From contig JASBTD010000063.1 in assembly GCA_030148605.1 (NCBI GenBank), forward strand, positions 1 through 64,000: DNA of 64,000 nt. Reading direction: 5' to 3'. The notes beneath the pieces are model-generated. The model saw only the letters and a list, made by a program, of their open reading frames with translations, did no database searches and was not told the DNA's origin. How positions within the stretch are numbered: the stretch's first letter is position 1; each line of letters begins with the position of its first letter. The stretch comes from Erythrobacter sp. (GTDB lineage Bacteria > Pseudomonadota > Alphaproteobacteria > Sphingomonadales > Sphingomonadaceae). The position numbers and the translations under genes are program-made. Shown here in pieces: positions 8,691-16,455 of the stretch.

Positions 8691-9983
8691 ATGGCGAGCG
8701 AAAGTTTTGAGGTGGATGGCCAGGACCTGATTTCGAGCCCTGACCAGCCTGCGCCCGCCAAGGCCGGCAACCGCATCGCAAGCCTTGATTTTATCCGCGG
8801 CATCGCGGTGCTGGGCATTCTGGCGGCGAATATCATCGCATTCGGCCAGCCATTCAGCGCCTATATGTGGCCTGATGCTTTTCTGACTGAACACGGCCCC
8901 GCATCAGACTGGATGTGGGTTGCGCAGTTCATCCTGATCGATGGCAAGATGCGCGGGCTCTTCACCTTGCTGTTCGGCGCGGGATTGGCCCTGTTCATGG
9001 AGAAGGCATGGGAACGGGGCGCAACCCGCTGGCTGCAAGCGCGCAGGCTGTTCTGGCTGCTGATCTTCGGTCTGATCCATTTCTATCTTCTCTGGCGCGG
9101 TGACATTCTGGTGCTTTATTCGATGGTGGGCTTTGTCGCGATGCTGTGCCTCAAATGGAGCGCAAAGACGCAGCTGATGGTGGGCGTAATCGGCTATATC
9201 CTGGGGGGCTTTGCCTTCGCAGCGATGATGGGCTTTCCCTATTTCGTCGCGGAAACGCCCATGGGTGAAGCGGCGCAATATGCCGAGTTTCGCGAAGGGC
9301 TGGCCGCTTCAAAGACGGACGCACTGGCCGATGATACCGTCGAGACCGAAATTCTTACCGGCGGCAGCTATGCCGATTTTGCCCGGCACAATCTTTCACA
9401 GCACAGATGGGATCCGCTGGTCACAATATTCCTGTTCGGATTCGAGACCTTGCCTTTGATGCTGATCGGGATGGCTATCTATCGCAATGGTTTCTTCAGC
9501 GGAGCGCTCGATCCGGGTTCAATGCGGCGATGGGGCTGGGCCGGGGTTGCTCTGGGTTCGCTGGCCACAGCAGCAATCGCACTGTGGGTGAAGGGGCTCG
9601 GCTTTACCTATTGGAGCACCATCAGCGCGATGATGGCGTGGATGCATTTGCCGCGGCTGCCAGTGGTAATCGGCCTGGCGGCATTGCTTGCCCTGTATGG
9701 AGCGCATGCAAGCGGTTGGCTGGCGCAGCGGTTTGCGGCGGCAGGGCGAATGGCGTTCAGCAATTACCTGGGCACATCGATCCTGATGGTTCTGGTGTTC
9801 CACCCGTGGGCGGGTGGGCTTTGGGGTGATTTGACGCGCCCGCAGCTTTACCTGGTGGTTCTGCTCGCATGGATCGTCATGCTCGCATGGTCAAAGCCGT
9901 GGCTGAAGCGGTTCCGCTATGGCCCGCTCGAATGGTTATGGCGCTGTTTGACCTATTGGCGGGTGTTTCCTTTGAAGAGATAG
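8691..9983 (+). CDS. DUF418 family membrane protein (YeiB-like)
   Basis: The 430-residue integral membrane protein has about ten hydrophobic segments. Its N-terminal motif RIASLDFIRGIAVLGILAAN is characteristic of DUF418/YeiB proteins, related in topology to acyltransferase-3 membrane proteins. The C-terminal DUF418 part includes FSNYLGTSILMVLVF and a final W-rich segment. Start ATG 8691 is preceded by GGGGAAGG; the frame is open farther upstream to 8577 without a good site. The substrate is unknown. The 210 nt between this start and the divergent parA start show no other clear feature. Confidence 0.85.
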   Translation: MASESFEVDGQDLISSPDQPAPAKAGNRIASLDFIRGIAVLGILAANIIAFGQPFSAYMWPDAFLTEHGPASDWMWVAQFILIDGKMRGLFTLLFGAGLALFMEKAWERGATRWLQARRLFWLLIFGLIHFYLLWRGDILVLYSMVGFVAMLCLKWSAKTQLMVGVIGYILGGFAFAAMMGFPYFVAETPMGEAAQYAEFREGLAASKTDALADDTVETEILTGGSYADFARHNLSQHRWDPLVTIFLFGFETLPLMLIGMAIYRNGFFSGALDPGSMRRWGWAGVALGSLATAAIALWVKGLGFTYWSTISAMMAWMHLPRLPVVIGLAALLALYGAHASGWLAQRFAAAGRMAFSNYLGTSILMVLVFHPWAGGLWGDLTRPQLYLVVLLAWIVMLAWSKPWLKRFRYGPLEWLWRCLTYWRVFPLKR

Positions 9984-10033
9984 ATCGGTGCGCTCCGGCG
10001 GCGTGGCGCGTGACGGCAGAATCCCCTTGCTAT

Positions 10034-10048
10034 TGAGAATAATTCGCA
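10034..10048. promoter_or_regulatory. Fur-box-like site upstream of bfd
   Basis: TGAGAAT-A-ATTCGCA matches the 7-1-7 Fur consensus (TGATAAT-N-ATTATCA) at 11 of 14 positions and lies 43 nt before the bfd start. A second inverted repeat, TGATT...AATCA (10054-10069), follows at once. Iron control of bfd is well established in other proteobacteria. Whether Fur, Irr or another regulator acts here is not shown. Confidence 0.5.
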
Positions 10049-10090
10049 TAAATTGATTTTTGCGAATCAATCGCAGGAGAGCCGCAGCCG

Positions 10091-10279
10091 ATGTATATCT
10101 GCATCTGTAACGCCATTCGGGAAACGGAGCTGCGCCGCGTCGCGCAGCATACGGCTGGTGATGCGGAAGCGGCCTATGCCGCGCTTGGCAAACGGCCCAA
10201 TTGCGGCTCCTGCTTGCAAGAGGCTGACGCGATCCTGTTCGAAGAGCGCGAACTGGCCTGCAAATCAGTCGCAGCATAA
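10091..10279 (+). CDS. bfd: Bacterioferritin-associated ferredoxin
   Basis: This 62-residue protein carries a [2Fe-2S] cluster. Cysteines at CICN near the N-terminus and CGSCLQ near residue 42 give the C-x-C ... C-x2-C pattern of Bfd (Fer2_BFD domain). Bfd delivers electrons to bacterioferritin so that stored iron can be released. The gene lies about 130 nt upstream of bacterioferritin on the same strand, the classical pairing. A Fur-like box upstream fits induction in iron starvation. Confidence 0.92.
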   Translation: MYICICNAIRETELRRVAQHTAGDAEAAYAALGKRPNCGSCLQEADAILFEERELACKSVAA

Positions 10280-10295
10280 GTTCACAACTCGCTAG

Positions 10296-10310
10296 TGATA
10301 ATCGCTCGCA
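10296..10310. promoter_or_regulatory. Weak Fur-like half-site upstream of bfr
   Basis: TGATAAT-C-GCTCGCA has one perfect Fur half-site and a poor second half, 10 of 14 positions in all. It lies about 100 nt before the bacterioferritin start. It is a weak candidate for separate iron control of bfr. Confidence 0.25.
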
Positions 10311-10410
10311 AATAGCGGAAATTCTACAGCTTTTCTTGGAACCCACCTTGTGCTGGGGCGTTTGTGCACGCATACTCCCGGCATAAATCGCCAACCAAAG
10401 GAGGCCTGTG

Positions 10411-10890
10411 GTGAAAGGCGACGCAACAGTTATCGAATTCCTCAACAAGGCGCTCACCAATGAGCTGACCGCGATCAACCAGTATTGGCTGCATTATCGC
10501 GTGCTCGATGATTGGGGCGTGAAGAAGCTTGCCGAGTATGAGCGCCACGAATCGATCGACGAGATGAAGCATGCTGACCAACTGGCCGAGCGTGTGCTTT
10601 TTTTGGGCGGGCTGCCCAACTTCCAGGCCATCCACAAGCTGAAGGTTGGTGAAACGGTCGAGGAAATCCTCAAGGCCGATCTGGCGATGGAGGAAGAAGC
10701 CATCCCGCTGCTGCGCGATGCGATCGAGCATTGCGAGAAAGTGCGTGACTATGTCAGCCGCGATTTGTTCGCCAGCATCCTCGACAGCGAGGAAGAGCAT
10801 GTCGACTTCCTCGAGACCCAGTTCGACATGATCGAACGCATGGGGCTTGAAAATTACGTCCAGCTGCAAAGCAAACCAGCGGAGGACTGA
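10411..10890 (+). CDS. bfr: Bacterioferritin
   Basis: The 159-residue ferritin-like subunit forms a 24-mer that oxidises and stores iron and binds haem between subunits. Ferroxidase ligands are visible in NELTAINQYWLHYR (Glu18), ERHESIDEMKHADQL (Glu51, His54, and the haem-ligand Met52 region) and DSEEEHVDFLE (Glu127, His130). I chose GTG 10411 because the family begins MKGDxxVIEFLN and the AAAGGAGG site ends 6 nt before it; an adjacent GTG at 10408 is too close. It pairs with bfd upstream. Confidence 0.96.
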   Translation: MKGDATVIEFLNKALTNELTAINQYWLHYRVLDDWGVKKLAEYERHESIDEMKHADQLAERVLFLGGLPNFQAIHKLKVGETVEEILKADLAMEEEAIPLLRDAIEHCEKVRDYVSRDLFASILDSEEEHVDFLETQFDMIERMGLENYVQLQSKPAED

Positions 10891-10963
10891 TTTTCAAGAA
10901 CGAAGCAGGCTGACGCCAGCTCAGCCCTTCGGGTTTCGCGCAAGATAACGAGAAACAGGGCGG

Positions 10964-10985
10964 GGCGGCGTTGCTCCGCCATTTT
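10964..10985 (+). terminator. Probable intrinsic terminator after bfr
   Basis: A short stem, GGCGG (10964-10968) with CCGCC (10976-10980), is followed by ATTTTC. It lies between bfr and the convergent tetR stop codon. The stem is only 5 bp, so strength is uncertain. Confidence 0.45.
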
Positions 10986-11576
10986 CTATTTCCTGATCAG
11001 GACCTGTTTGGCGATCCGCTGAATCGTATCGACATAGTGTTCCTGTTCCCAGTCGCATTCGCGCACCAATCGCTCCCAATTCTCGACCGACAGATGCGCC
11101 CACAGCCAGTCAGTCGCGCATTTGGTGTCCCACTCGGGATCGAGCATGTCGTCACGGTGCAATGCCAGCACCGCTGCCTTGCACCCCTGGCGGACGGCGC
11201 GCTGGCGGTCTTTCCAAGCCGCGGCAGCGGCTTCGTCGGTTGGCATCATGGCGATGAATGCGCGTGCGACCCCGTATACCTGCGGCACATAATTGGCCCA
11301 GGCCGAGATGAACGCGTCAAGGCGTTCGATGCCATTTGTCGCGGCGCGACTCGCCTCCAGACGCAGGTCCACCTTGTGCACTTCGTCCAGGTGCCGTGCG
11401 GTCGCAACCAGTAGCTCGGTCCGGCTGGGGAAGTGCAGATAGAGCGCCTGCCGGCTGATACCGGCTTCCTTTGCGATATCGCCCATCCGGCTCTTGCGTG
11501 GATCATCGCTTTCCAGCCGCCTCCAGGCCGCATCCAGAATGCGCGAACGGGTGTCTTGTGATTTATCGCTTGACAT
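10986..11576 (-). CDS. TetR family transcriptional repressor
   Basis: The 196-residue protein has the N-terminal TetR DNA-binding domain: RSRILDAAWRRLES, then MGDIAKEAGISRQALYLHF at residues about 27-45 with the recognition helix. A ligand-binding C-terminal domain follows, with no recognisable ligand pocket. It is transcribed away from a quinone-reductase-like gene. Its start codon lies inside the first of three copies of a TTGACAnnnTGTCAA-like palindrome, so it very probably represses itself and the divergent gene. The inducer is unknown, but electrophiles or quinones are common for this arrangement. Confidence 0.92.
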   Translation of the reverse strand: MSSDKSQDTRSRILDAAWRRLESDDPRKSRMGDIAKEAGISRQALYLHFPSRTELLVATARHLDEVHKVDLRLEASRAATNGIERLDAFISAWANYVPQVYGVARAFIAMMPTDEAAAAAWKDRQRAVRQGCKAAVLALHRDDMLDPEWDTKCATDWLWAHLSVENWERLVRECDWEQEHYVDTIQRIAKQVLIRK

Positions 11577-11626
11577 AGTGTCAAGTTAGCGCCAATTGAC
11601 GCCGTGTCAACTTTACACAGTGTCAA
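11570..11626. promoter_or_regulatory. Three TetR-type operator copies in the divergent promoter region
   Basis: Three 15-nt palindromes with the half-sites TTGAC and GTCAA lie at 11570-11584, 11596-11610 and 11612-11626. The first two are symmetric (TTGACATAGTGTCAA, TTGACGCCGTGTCAA). The third is degenerate (TTTACACAGTGTCAA). The first covers the tetR start codon. Their position between a TetR gene and its divergent neighbour supports an autoregulatory operator array. Confidence 0.7.
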
Positions 11627-11644
11627 GAAATAGGAGATTTGAAC

Positions 11645-12285
11645 ATGCAAGAACGTGTATTCATCTGGGCAAAGGCAGCTTCAATGGTGCTTTGGCAGAC
11701 GCGTATGAGCAAGGCGCGCTGGCGAGCGGCGCAGAGGTGCGCCGCATGGAACTGTCCGACATGAATTTCTCGACAGACTTTCGCGGCTATGGCGACGCAC
11801 CCGCGCTTGAGCCGGACCTGCTGCGCTGGCAGCAAAACCTGAAATGGGCTGACCGCGTATTCATCGTTCATCCGCTGTGGTGGGGCGCGATGCCGGCGCT
11901 GACCAAGACAGTGCTTGATCGCGGATTGGAGTCAGGCTTTGCCTACAAATATCGCAAGGGTCCGGGCATCAGGTGGGACAAGCTGCTTGCAGGCAAGACC
12001 GGCGATGCGATCATCACCGCAGACACGCCTACCTGGATTGACAGCTGGCTCTACAACAAGCCGTCACGCCGCGTCTTGAAGACACAGGTCTACGCCTTTT
12101 GCGGGATCAAACCGCGCACGATCGCACATTTCGGCTCAGTCAAATTGTCGGACGAAGCCAAACGCTCTGCTTGGTTGGATCAGGCTTACGCAATGGGCGC
12201 CAAATCAGCACCGATTGCACGGGCGGTTAGCGAAGCTCAGCTGGGCTCTTCAGGCTTCTCTGGTTCGGCAACCAGCGTGGCATGA
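11645..12285 (+). pseudogene. NAD(P)H:quinone oxidoreductase-like gene with damaged 5' end
   Basis: The body encodes a flavodoxin-fold NAD(P)H dehydrogenase (quinone): ALADAYEQGALASGAEV, then VFIVHPLWWGAMPALTKT, then the C-terminal YAFCGIKPRT region. The natural start is ATG 11645, with AGGAG upstream and the family-like opening MQERVFIW. After Trp8 the frame is wrong for the rest, which continues as GKGSFNGALADAYEQG in another frame; the ATG frame stops at about 11760. The conserved His-Pro after the first strand is missing at this junction, so a small deletion (about 10 nt) is more likely than one miscalled base. The only in-frame upstream start is TTG 11596, inside an operator. Its 3' end overlaps the convergent DUF2721 gene by 49 nt. 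Confidence 0.7.
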
Positions 12286-12743
12286 CCGCGCGCGGCGACC
12301 ATTGTCTCCAGCACGAAATGGACGAGCCCGGTGATCAGCAGCGCCATGGTCACGATCCACGCAATTGCAGTGATCGTGCCGATCTGCGGCTGGATCCAGG
12401 CGCTGACGAACAGCAAGGCAATCACAACGCTGATCGTCAGCGCCGCACTTGTCGAGAACACCACCGCACGCTGAGCCAGGTTGCGCCGCCGGTACAACCA
12501 ATCCAGCTCGATCTGCGCGCGCGGGTTGTCTTTGCCCTTCATCCGCGCTTCGAGCCGTTCGATCCGTTCCGCAACCCAGATCAGGCGGCTCATCATCACA
12601 TTCATGATCGCGCCGATACCGGCCAGCAGGAATGCCGGGGCCAGGCTCAGCCGCACGATTTCCTGCACGCGCAGAGTGCTGGCGGTGCGTTCCAGCAATT
12701 CGCTGGCGAGATTGGCTTGAGAGGCGAGCAGGTCGAACAACAC
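12237..12743 (-). CDS. DUF2721 membrane protein
   Basis: The 168-residue protein has one hydrophobic segment near residues 32-54. A charged segment with AERIERLEARMKGK, probably a cytoplasmic helix, follows, then two close C-terminal membrane segments (about 90-112 and 118-142). This layout and the LAPAFLLAGIGAIMNVMMSRL motif match DUF2721, a family of unknown function. Its ATG shares one nucleotide with the der stop codon, which suggests coupled translation downstream of der. Confidence 0.8.
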   Translation of the reverse strand: MLFDLLASQANLASELLERTASTLRVQEIVRLSLAPAFLLAGIGAIMNVMMSRLIWVAERIERLEARMKGKDNPRAQIELDWLYRRRNLAQRAVVFSTSAALTISVVIALLFVSAWIQPQIGTITAIAWIVTMALLITGLVHFVLETMVAARGHATLVAEPEKPEEPS

Positions 12744-14161
12744 TATCGATCTCCGCTGTAATTGCCGCCGCCGCCCTTGTTGGCATTGTAGGGGTTCTTC
12801 GGGCTTTTCAGCACCACGCGCACCGGCACGGCATCAAAGCCCAGATTCTTGCGAATGCTGTTGACCAGATAGCGTTCATAACTGGTCGGCAGCGATTCCA
12901 GACGCGTGCCGAACACCACAAAGCGCGGCGGGCGCGTGCCGGCCTGCGTGATATAGCGCAGCTTGATCCGCCTGCCACCGGGGGCAGGGGGCGGGTTCGC
13001 CGCCAGCGCATCGTCGAACCAGCGATTGAGCGCTGCGGTGGGGACACGGCGGCTCCAGCTGTCACGGATTTCGAATGCTGCGCGCAGCATGTCATCCAGG
13101 CCTTTGCCGGTCTTGGCCGATACGGCGAACAGCGGCAGCCCGCGGACCTGCGCCAAGCCATCATCCAATGCGCCGCGAATACCGTTGAACAGCAATGAAG
13201 CGTTCTCGGCGACATCCCATTTGTTGATCGCGACCATCAAGGCGCGGCCTTCCTGCAGCACCATGTCCGCGATCTTCAAGTCCTGATGCTCAAGCCCTTG
13301 CGTGGCATCGAGCAGGAGCACGACGACTTCTGCGAAATCGACCGCGCGGCGCGCATCCGCGACGGAGAGCTTCTCCAGCTTCTCCACCACATTGCGCTTC
13401 TTGCGCATCCCGGCAGTGTCGATCAGCCGGATATCGCGGGTCTCACCCGACTTGGGATCGGTCCATTGCCAATCGATCGCGATGCTATCGCGCGTGATCC
13501 CGGCTTCGGGCCCTGTCAGCAGGCGTTCTTCGCCCAGCAGGCGGTTGATCAGAGTCGATTTGCCTGCATTGGGGCGCCCCACGATGGCGAGCTTGAGCGG
13601 CCCGAGCGGAGCCTCCTCGTCTTTGCTCGCGGCAAATTCGGCTGCAGCTTCGGCCGCTTCAGACTTCGCGCCGATGATTGGCCACAGCGCGCCGAACAGG
13701 TCAGCCACGCCTTCACCATGTTCAGCGGACAATGGAACCGGATCGCCAAAGCCCAGCGAGTATGCTTCGAGCACGCCCGCTTCGCCTGCCTTGCCTTCAG
13801 CCTTGTTGGCGACCAGCACGATCGGCACATCATGTTCGCGCAGGTAACGCGCGATTTCATTGTCGAGCGGAGTGAGCCCCGCGCGGGCATCGACCACGAA
13901 CAATGCCGCGTCTGCACCTTCAAGGCTTGCTTCGGTCTGCTTGCGCATCCGCCCGGGCAGAGTCAGCTCATCCTCGTCTTCCCACCCGGCGGTGTCGACG
14001 ATTGTGAAAGTCATGCCCGCCAGCTCGGCATCGCCCATGCGGCGGTCACGCGTCACCCCCGGCTGGTCATCGACCAGCGCGAGCTTCTTGCCGACGAGCC
14101 GGTTGAACAGCGTCGACTTGCCGACATTGGGACGGCCGATGATGATGACCTGTGGTTTCAT
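12743..14161 (-). CDS. der: Ribosome assembly GTPase Der (EngA)
   Basis: The 472-residue protein has the tandem GTPase domains unique to Der. Domain 1 shows GRPNVGKS (residues 8-15), DTAGWED and NKAEG. Domain 2 shows GRPNAGKS, DTAGMRKKRN and NKWD. The C-terminal KH-like domain follows, with SRRVPTAALNRWF and ending PKNPYNANKGG. Der acts in maturation of the 50S subunit. It is the first gene of a minus-strand pair with DUF2721. Confidence 0.97.
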   Translation of the reverse strand: MKPQVIIIGRPNVGKSTLFNRLVGKKLALVDDQPGVTRDRRMGDAELAGMTFTIVDTAGWEDEDELTLPGRMRKQTEASLEGADAALFVVDARAGLTPLDNEIARYLREHDVPIVLVANKAEGKAGEAGVLEAYSLGFGDPVPLSAEHGEGVADLFGALWPIIGAKSEAAEAAAEFAASKDEEAPLGPLKLAIVGRPNAGKSTLINRLLGEERLLTGPEAGITRDSIAIDWQWTDPKSGETRDIRLIDTAGMRKKRNVVEKLEKLSVADARRAVDFAEVVVLLLDATQGLEHQDLKIADMVLQEGRALMVAINKWDVAENASLLFNGIRGALDDGLAQVRGLPLFAVSAKTGKGLDDMLRAAFEIRDSWSRRVPTAALNRWFDDALAANPPPAPGGRRIKLRYITQAGTRPPRFVVFGTRLESLPTSYERYLVNSIRKNLGFDAVPVRVVLKSPKNPYNANKGGGGNYSGDR

Positions 14162-14215
14162 AGCGTGACTGCCAGTTGGCCCCTGCGAGCCCCAATGGCA
14201 AGCACAGTGGCGAAT

Positions 14216-14500
14216 TCAGCCCTTTTTCGCGACCGGGGGATTTTCGCCCAGATCCTCATACCAGGCCTCAACCGGGCCAGTCAGCTTGATCGTCAGCGGG
14301 TTGCCCTTGCGATCGACAGTCTTGCCTGCCTGCACGCGCACCCAGCCTTCGGAAATGCAATATTCCTCGATATCGGTACGGACCCGGTCCTTGAACCTGA
14401 TGCCAACGCCGCGCTGCAGCTTCTCAGCGTCGAAATGCGCGCTGCGCGGGTTGACCGACATGTGGTCAGGCGGGATGTCGTTTGATGCATTTTCAGTCAT
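14216..14500 (-). CDS. DUF3297 family protein
   Basis: The 94-residue soluble protein has the conserved core MSVNPRSAHFDAEKLQRGVG and the strand-rich IEEYCISEGWVRV region of DUF3297. The family is short and widespread in proteobacteria, and has no known function. The start at ATG 14500 gives the usual length. It lies 54 nt upstream of der in the same direction and may be cotranscribed with it. Confidence 0.85.
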   Translation of the reverse strand: MTENASNDIPPDHMSVNPRSAHFDAEKLQRGVGIRFKDRVRTDIEEYCISEGWVRVQAGKTVDRKGNPLTIKLTGPVEAWYEDLGENPPVAKKG

Positions 14501-14630
14501 GAAGCGCGCCTTTAGAGCCGAGTTGCCCTACTAACAAGCCAGTTCCGCTTGCCCTTTTGCCCAGCGATGACTAATGGCGCACCCCTACACGCGTCGCAGG
14601 CTTTCTGCGCGCGCGGCTTCGTTCGGGCTA

Positions 14631-14715
14631 GCGGGCGTGGCGGAATTGGTAGACGCGCTGGTTTTAGGTACCAGTATCGCAAGATGTGGGGGTTCGAGTC
14701 CCTTCGCCCGCACCA
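14631..14715 (+). tRNA. tRNA-Leu (TAG anticodon)
   Basis: The acceptor strands GCGGGCG and CGCCCGC pair fully. The anticodon stem CTGGT/ACCAG holds loop TTTAGGT with anticodon TAG. A class II variable arm follows, then the T-arm with GTTCGAGTC, and an encoded CCA at 14713-14715. It decodes CUN-type leucine codons. It lies 71 nt before the trigger factor start, on the same strand. Confidence 0.96.
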
Positions 14716-14786
14716 ATTCGCCTGAACGTGGCCGAGACGTCGCAGTGACACAGCGAAATTGTTGAAAAGGCATCAGTTTTAATCCC

Positions 14787-16370
14787 ATGCAGATCAAGGA
14801 AACCGTTAACGAGGGCCTCAAGCGCGCCTATCAGCTGACCATCAAGGCAGGCGATATCGCGTCAAAAATCGAGGCTGAGGTCAAGAAGATCGCCCCGCAG
14901 GTGAAAATGCCGGGTTTCCGCCCGGGCAAGGTTCCTGCGAATCTCATCAAGAAGATGCATGGCGAACAGCTGCACGCGCAGACTGTGAATGATGTGATCC
15001 GCGATTCGGTCGATCAGCTGATGAAGGACAAGGAACTCCGCCCCGCGATGCAGCCGAAGATCGAGCTGGGCGAAGGCTATGAAGAAGGCAAGGATGCCGA
15101 AATCAAGGTCGAGCTGGAAGTGCTGCCCACGATCGAAGCGCCTTCGACCGACGGCTTGAAGCTTGAGCGACTGGTTGTGCCGGTAGCTGACGAAGCCGTT
15201 GACGAAGCTGTGCAAGGCATTGCTGGCCAGAACAAGAGCTACAAGGATGCAGCCAAGAGCAAGAAGGCTGCGGATGGTGACCAGCTGATCATCGATTTCG
15301 TTGGCAAGCTTGACGGCGAGGAATTCGAAGGCGGCAAGGCGGAAGACGCGCCGCTGGTGATCGGCTCTGGCCAGTTCATCCCCGGCTTCGAAGAACAGCT
15401 GGTGGGCGTGAAGATTGGCGACACCAAGACCATCAAGGTCACTTTCCCGGAAGACTATCCGGCGGAAAACCTGAAGGGCAAGGAAGCCGAATTCGACATC
15501 ACTGTGAAGCAGGTCAAGGTGGAAACCGAGACCAAGGTTGATGATGAGTTCGCGAAGAATCTGGGGCTCGATAGCCTGGACAAGCTCAAGGAACTGATGC
15601 GCGGCCAGCTGGAACAGCAGACCAGCGGTCTTACCCGCACGCAGATGAAGCGCCAGCTGCTTGACCAGCTTGCAGCCGGTCATAGCTTCGAAGTGCCTGA
15701 AGGCATGGTCAATGCCGAGTTCGAGCAGATCTGGGCGCAGCTGCAGCAGGAAGCTTCACGCGAGGAAAACCCGCAGGATGCGCTGAAGGAAATCCAGAAC
15801 GAACGCGACGAATATCGCGCGATTGCCGAGCGCCGCGTGCGTCTGGGCTTGCTGCTGTCCGAAATCGGGCAGGCCAATGGTATTGAGGTTTCCGCACAGG
15901 AAATGAGCATGCTGATCCAGCAGGCAGCCCAGCAATATCGCCCGGAAGATCGCGAGAAGTTCGTCGAATATGTCCAGCGCGAGCCGATGGCCGCCGCTCA
16001 GTTGCGCGCGCCGCTTTATGAAGACAAGGTGGTCGACTTCCTGTTCGACAAGGCGGAAATCACCGAGCGCGAAGTAACGCAGGAAGAGCTTGAAGCCGCG
16101 ATCGAAGCAGACGAAGCGGCAGAAGCCGAAGCTGCCAAGAAGCCAGCCAAGAAGAAGGCTCCGGCAAAGAAAGCCGCTGCCAAGAAAGCTCCGGCGAAAA
16201 AGGCTGATGAGAAAAAGCCTGCGGCCAAGAAAGCGCCCGCGAAGAAGAAAGCTGCCGCCAAGAAGGCTGACGACAAGCCGGCTGAAAAGAAGGCACCAGC
16301 CAAGAAAGCCGCAGCGAAAAAGCCTGCGGTGAAGAAGGCTCCTGCAAAGAAGGCAGCGGCCAAGAAGTAA
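14787..16370 (+). CDS. tig: Trigger factor with lysine/alanine-rich C-terminal tail
   Basis: This ribosome-bound chaperone and prolyl isomerase meets nascent chains at the exit tunnel. The N-terminal ribosome-binding domain carries the signature PGFRPGKVP near residues 45-53. The FKBP-type isomerase domain lies at about 155-245 (DGDQLIIDFVGKLDG, VIGSGQFIPGFEEQL). The helical C-terminal chaperone domain reaches about residue 440. The 527 residues exceed the usual length of about 430-450 because of a tail from about residue 446 to 527 built of KKAPAKKAAAKK-like repeats, as in histone H1 or HU-type tails. The tail would carry strong positive charge and could bind rRNA or DNA. clpP and clpX lie downstream, a known gene order, but here an amidase gene intervenes. 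Confidence 0.97.
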   Translation: MQIKETVNEGLKRAYQLTIKAGDIASKIEAEVKKIAPQVKMPGFRPGKVPANLIKKMHGEQLHAQTVNDVIRDSVDQLMKDKELRPAMQPKIELGEGYEEGKDAEIKVELEVLPTIEAPSTDGLKLERLVVPVADEAVDEAVQGIAGQNKSYKDAAKSKKAADGDQLIIDFVGKLDGEEFEGGKAEDAPLVIGSGQFIPGFEEQLVGVKIGDTKTIKVTFPEDYPAENLKGKEAEFDITVKQVKVETETKVDDEFAKNLGLDSLDKLKELMRGQLEQQTSGLTRTQMKRQLLDQLAAGHSFEVPEGMVNAEFEQIWAQLQQEASREENPQDALKEIQNERDEYRAIAERRVRLGLLLSEIGQANGIEVSAQEMSMLIQQAAQQYRPEDREKFVEYVQREPMAAAQLRAPLYEDKVVDFLFDKAEITEREVTQEELEAAIEADEAAEAEAAKKPAKKKAPAKKAAAKKAPAKKADEKKPAAKKAPAKKKAAAKKADDKPAEKKAPAKKAAAKKPAVKKAPAKKAAAKK

Positions 16371-16379
16371 TCAAGTTAG

Positions 16380-16450
16380 TCCCCGCGCAGGCGGGGACCT
16401 CAACCAGACCAGAGCACCGGTTTAGCAGATCCCCGCTTTCGCGGGGAATC
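16380..16450. repeat. Two-hairpin palindromic repeat
   Basis: The element holds CCCCGC-GCAG-type and CCCCGC-TTTC-GCGGGG hairpins (second stem 16431-16445) joined by about 30 nt. A related copy with the same two hairpins lies at 58238-58312. It sits between the convergent ends of tig and the amidase gene, so it may also act in termination. There is no T-run, so I class it as a dispersed REP-type element. Confidence 0.7.
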
Positions 16451-16455
16451 TATGA

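Noticed and set aside
11596-11644. TTG 11596 as start of the quinone reductase gene
   Set aside because: It lies inside an operator copy, has no ribosome site, and adds residues unlike the family; the ATG at 11645 has the correct opening.
13286-14485. Plus-strand frame of 399 codons opposite der
   Set aside because: It is fully antisense to an unmistakable two-domain GTPase, and its translation has no recognisable motif or ribosome site.
16130-16370. Short tandem DNA repeats at the end of tig, looking like an array
   Set aside because: The repeats follow the codons for Lys/Ala/Pro blocks and have no regular spacer, so they are protein repeats and not CRISPR.
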